From contig CAKZSF010000348.1 in the NCBI GenBank assembly GCA_937920575.1, forward strand, positions 1 through 7,388: DNA of 7,388 bases, in the 5' to 3' direction. Shown in pieces: positions 6,234-7,388 of this stretch. The stretch comes from an uncultured Sphingomonadaceae bacterium (lineage in GTDB: Bacteria > Pseudomonadota > Alphaproteobacteria > Sphingomonadales > Sphingomonadaceae). Position 1 is the first letter of the stretch. Every line of letters starts with the position of its first letter. The position numbers and the translations under genes were made by a program. Below the pieces are notes generated by a model that did no database searches, was not told the origin of the DNA, and was given only the letters and a program-made list of their open reading frames with translations.

Positions 6234-7388
6234 TTACTTAGCGTAGCGCGCCTGCTCCACAATCTCAGCATCAAAACGGGCCGCAAAGTCCGCCGCGATC
6301 GCCGGATTTTGTGCGGCAACATCATTCGCTTCGCCCGGATCCTTGGACAGATCGTACAGCTCCACCGGTGCGTCTTTCTTCATACGCAGCGCTTTCCATT
6401 TACCGATGCGTCCAGCTTGCTGTGTGACGCCGATGACGCCCGAATTGGGGTCGCCCAGCTGGCGCGAGAATGCCCAGTAGAGCATGCGATCAGGCAGGCT
6501 GGCGTTATCGCTCATCAGCAATTTGGCGAGTGAGACGCCGTTAGCGCCCATGGCTTCCGCTGCATCTGGCTTACCAGCCAACGCACCCAGCGTAGGCAAA
6601 AGGTCAGCGAACATGACAGGCTCTTCCTCGACCCGTCCTGCCTTGATGACGGAGGGCCAAGTGGCGAGGAACGGCATATGAATGCCCCCTTCAGTCAGAT
6701 CACGCTTGCCCCCGCGATAAGGGCCACCAGCTGCAATTCCGATAGGGTCGCCGCCACCTTCGGAATGGGGGCCGTTGTCTGACGTGATGATGATGAGCGT
6801 GTTGTCTTTCAGACCCTGCGCCTCAAGTTTGGCAACCAATTCGCCAACATAAGAATCAAGCGCCGCGATCATGCCCGCTTGAACCGCATTGGGCTCATCG
6901 ATTGCGAGCGGATAGTAATCCGGGAACTGGCCCGGAGGGGTTGGTCCGGCCAGACCATTATACGGTGTCTCGGGAAATTTGCCGCGATAAGGGGCAACGA
7001 ATTCTTCTGGCGCGGCCATTTCGGAATGCGGCGAGGTGTAGCTCACGAAGGCGAAGAACGGCTTGCTGCCATCCTGCGTGCCCAGAAATTCTAGCGCGTC
7101 ATCGGTGAAGATGCGCTGGGCATAGCCTTTGCGTGCGCCAGCCCGGTTGTCAGGAACCGGGACCATCTTGTTATTCTCAAACAGGAACATCGGAAACTGG
7201 CGGTGTGCCTGAATATTGTGGAGCAGGCCTTTCCATTGCTGAAAACCCATTGCCATCGGGTCCGTCTCGCCAAAGGTCGTGCCAATGCCGAACTTGCCGA
7301 ACAGCGCAGTGGTGTAGCCCGCGTCGCGGAGCATATGCGCCATGGTGCGGTCGCCCTTGTTCAGGGAGACTGTGTTGGCTGTGCTGCT
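6234..7388 (-). CDS. Family S1 (formylglycine-dependent) sulfatase, N-terminus beyond window edge
   Basis: The minus-strand frame is open from base 7388 to the TAA at 6236-6234, giving 384 residues; the start and the CxPxR/CxAxR formylglycine signature lie outside, so the defining catalytic residue is not seen. Conserved S1 elements that are seen (numbered from base 7388): GYTTALFGK ending at Lys32, FVSYTSPHSEMAAPEEF with His121, LIIITSDNGPHSEGG with the metal-ligand pair Asp204/Asn205 and His208, and PYRGGKRDLTEGGIHMPF with Lys228. The C-terminal subdomain follows, ending with the usual LYDLSKDPGEANDVA. The segment after Lys32 is FGIG rather than the common WHLG. These enzymes hydrolyse sulfate esters; in this setting sulfated rhamnose or an ulvan oligosaccharide is the likely substrate, though subfamily and regioselectivity cannot be told by eye. 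It is probably exported, but the signal peptide region is off the edge. Confidence 0.9.
   Translation of the reverse strand, partial: SSTANTVSLNKGDRTMAHMLRDAGYTTALFGKFGIGTTFGETDPMAMGFQQWKGLLHNIQAHRQFPMFLFENNKMVPVPDNRAGARKGYAQRIFTDDALEFLGTQDGSKPFFAFVSYTSPHSEMAAPEEFVAPYRGKFPETPYNGLAGPTPPGQFPDYYPLAIDEPNAVQAGMIAALDSYVGELVAKLEAQGLKDNTLIIITSDNGPHSEGGGDPIGIAAGGPYRGGKRDLTEGGIHMPFLATWPSVIKAGRVEEEPVMFADLLPTLGALAGKPDAAEAMGANGVSLAKLLMSDNASLPDRMLYWAFSRQLGDPNSGVIGVTQQAGRIGKWKALRMKKDAPVELYDLSKDPGEANDVAAQNPAIAADFAARFDAEIVEQARYAK

Overview
The window looks like part of a polysaccharide utilisation locus for a sulfated, rhamnose- and uronate-containing polysaccharide. The green-algal cell-wall polymer ulvan is the best fit. 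Base composition is moderately GC-rich, the genes are tightly packed, there is no SusC/SusD-like pair in view, and the proteins have a proteobacterial flavour. I infer a marine alphaproteobacterium, perhaps of the Sphingomonadales/Erythrobacteraceae; this placement is an impression, not a measurement.

Layout. Bases 1-4920 hold three plus-strand genes in one translationally compact operon: the 3' third of a GH106-type alpha-L-rhamnosidase (1-1002, open at the left edge), an exported DUF5060-containing putative glycoside hydrolase with a C-terminal carbohydrate-binding-like domain (1004-3460), and an exported BNR_4 beta-propeller protein whose putative active-site residues match the PL25 ulvan lyases (3460-4920). 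A short L-rhamnose mutarotase gene, rhaM (4937-5251, minus strand), converges on this operon. A 103-bp divergent intergenic region carries two 16-nt near-identical direct repeats exactly 30 bp apart. It separates rhaM from kduI (5355-6191, plus strand), which encodes 5-keto-4-deoxyuronate isomerase. A perfect 11-bp inverted repeat overlaps the end of kduI. Finally, a family S1 sulfatase (6234-7388, minus strand) runs off the right edge and lacks its N-terminus.

How the genes fit together (inference). The lyase cleaves the sulfated rhamnose-uronate backbone by beta-elimination, leaving 4,5-unsaturated uronyl ends. Sulfatase and rhamnosidase trim the oligosaccharides, and the DUF5060 protein attacks a linkage I cannot specify. 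Two soluble enzymes then receive the two monosaccharide classes: RhaM interconverts L-rhamnose anomers before rhamnose catabolism, and KduI isomerises 5-keto-4-deoxyuronate derived from the unsaturated uronate. An unsaturated glucuronyl hydrolase (GH88/GH105), transporter, KduD-type dehydrogenase and regulator would be expected but are not in the window.

No RNA gene, insertion sequence, CRISPR array, prophage or integron signal was found. The least-explained items are the DUF5060 protein, whose activity is unknown to me, and the paired repeats in the rhaM-kduI intergenic region.
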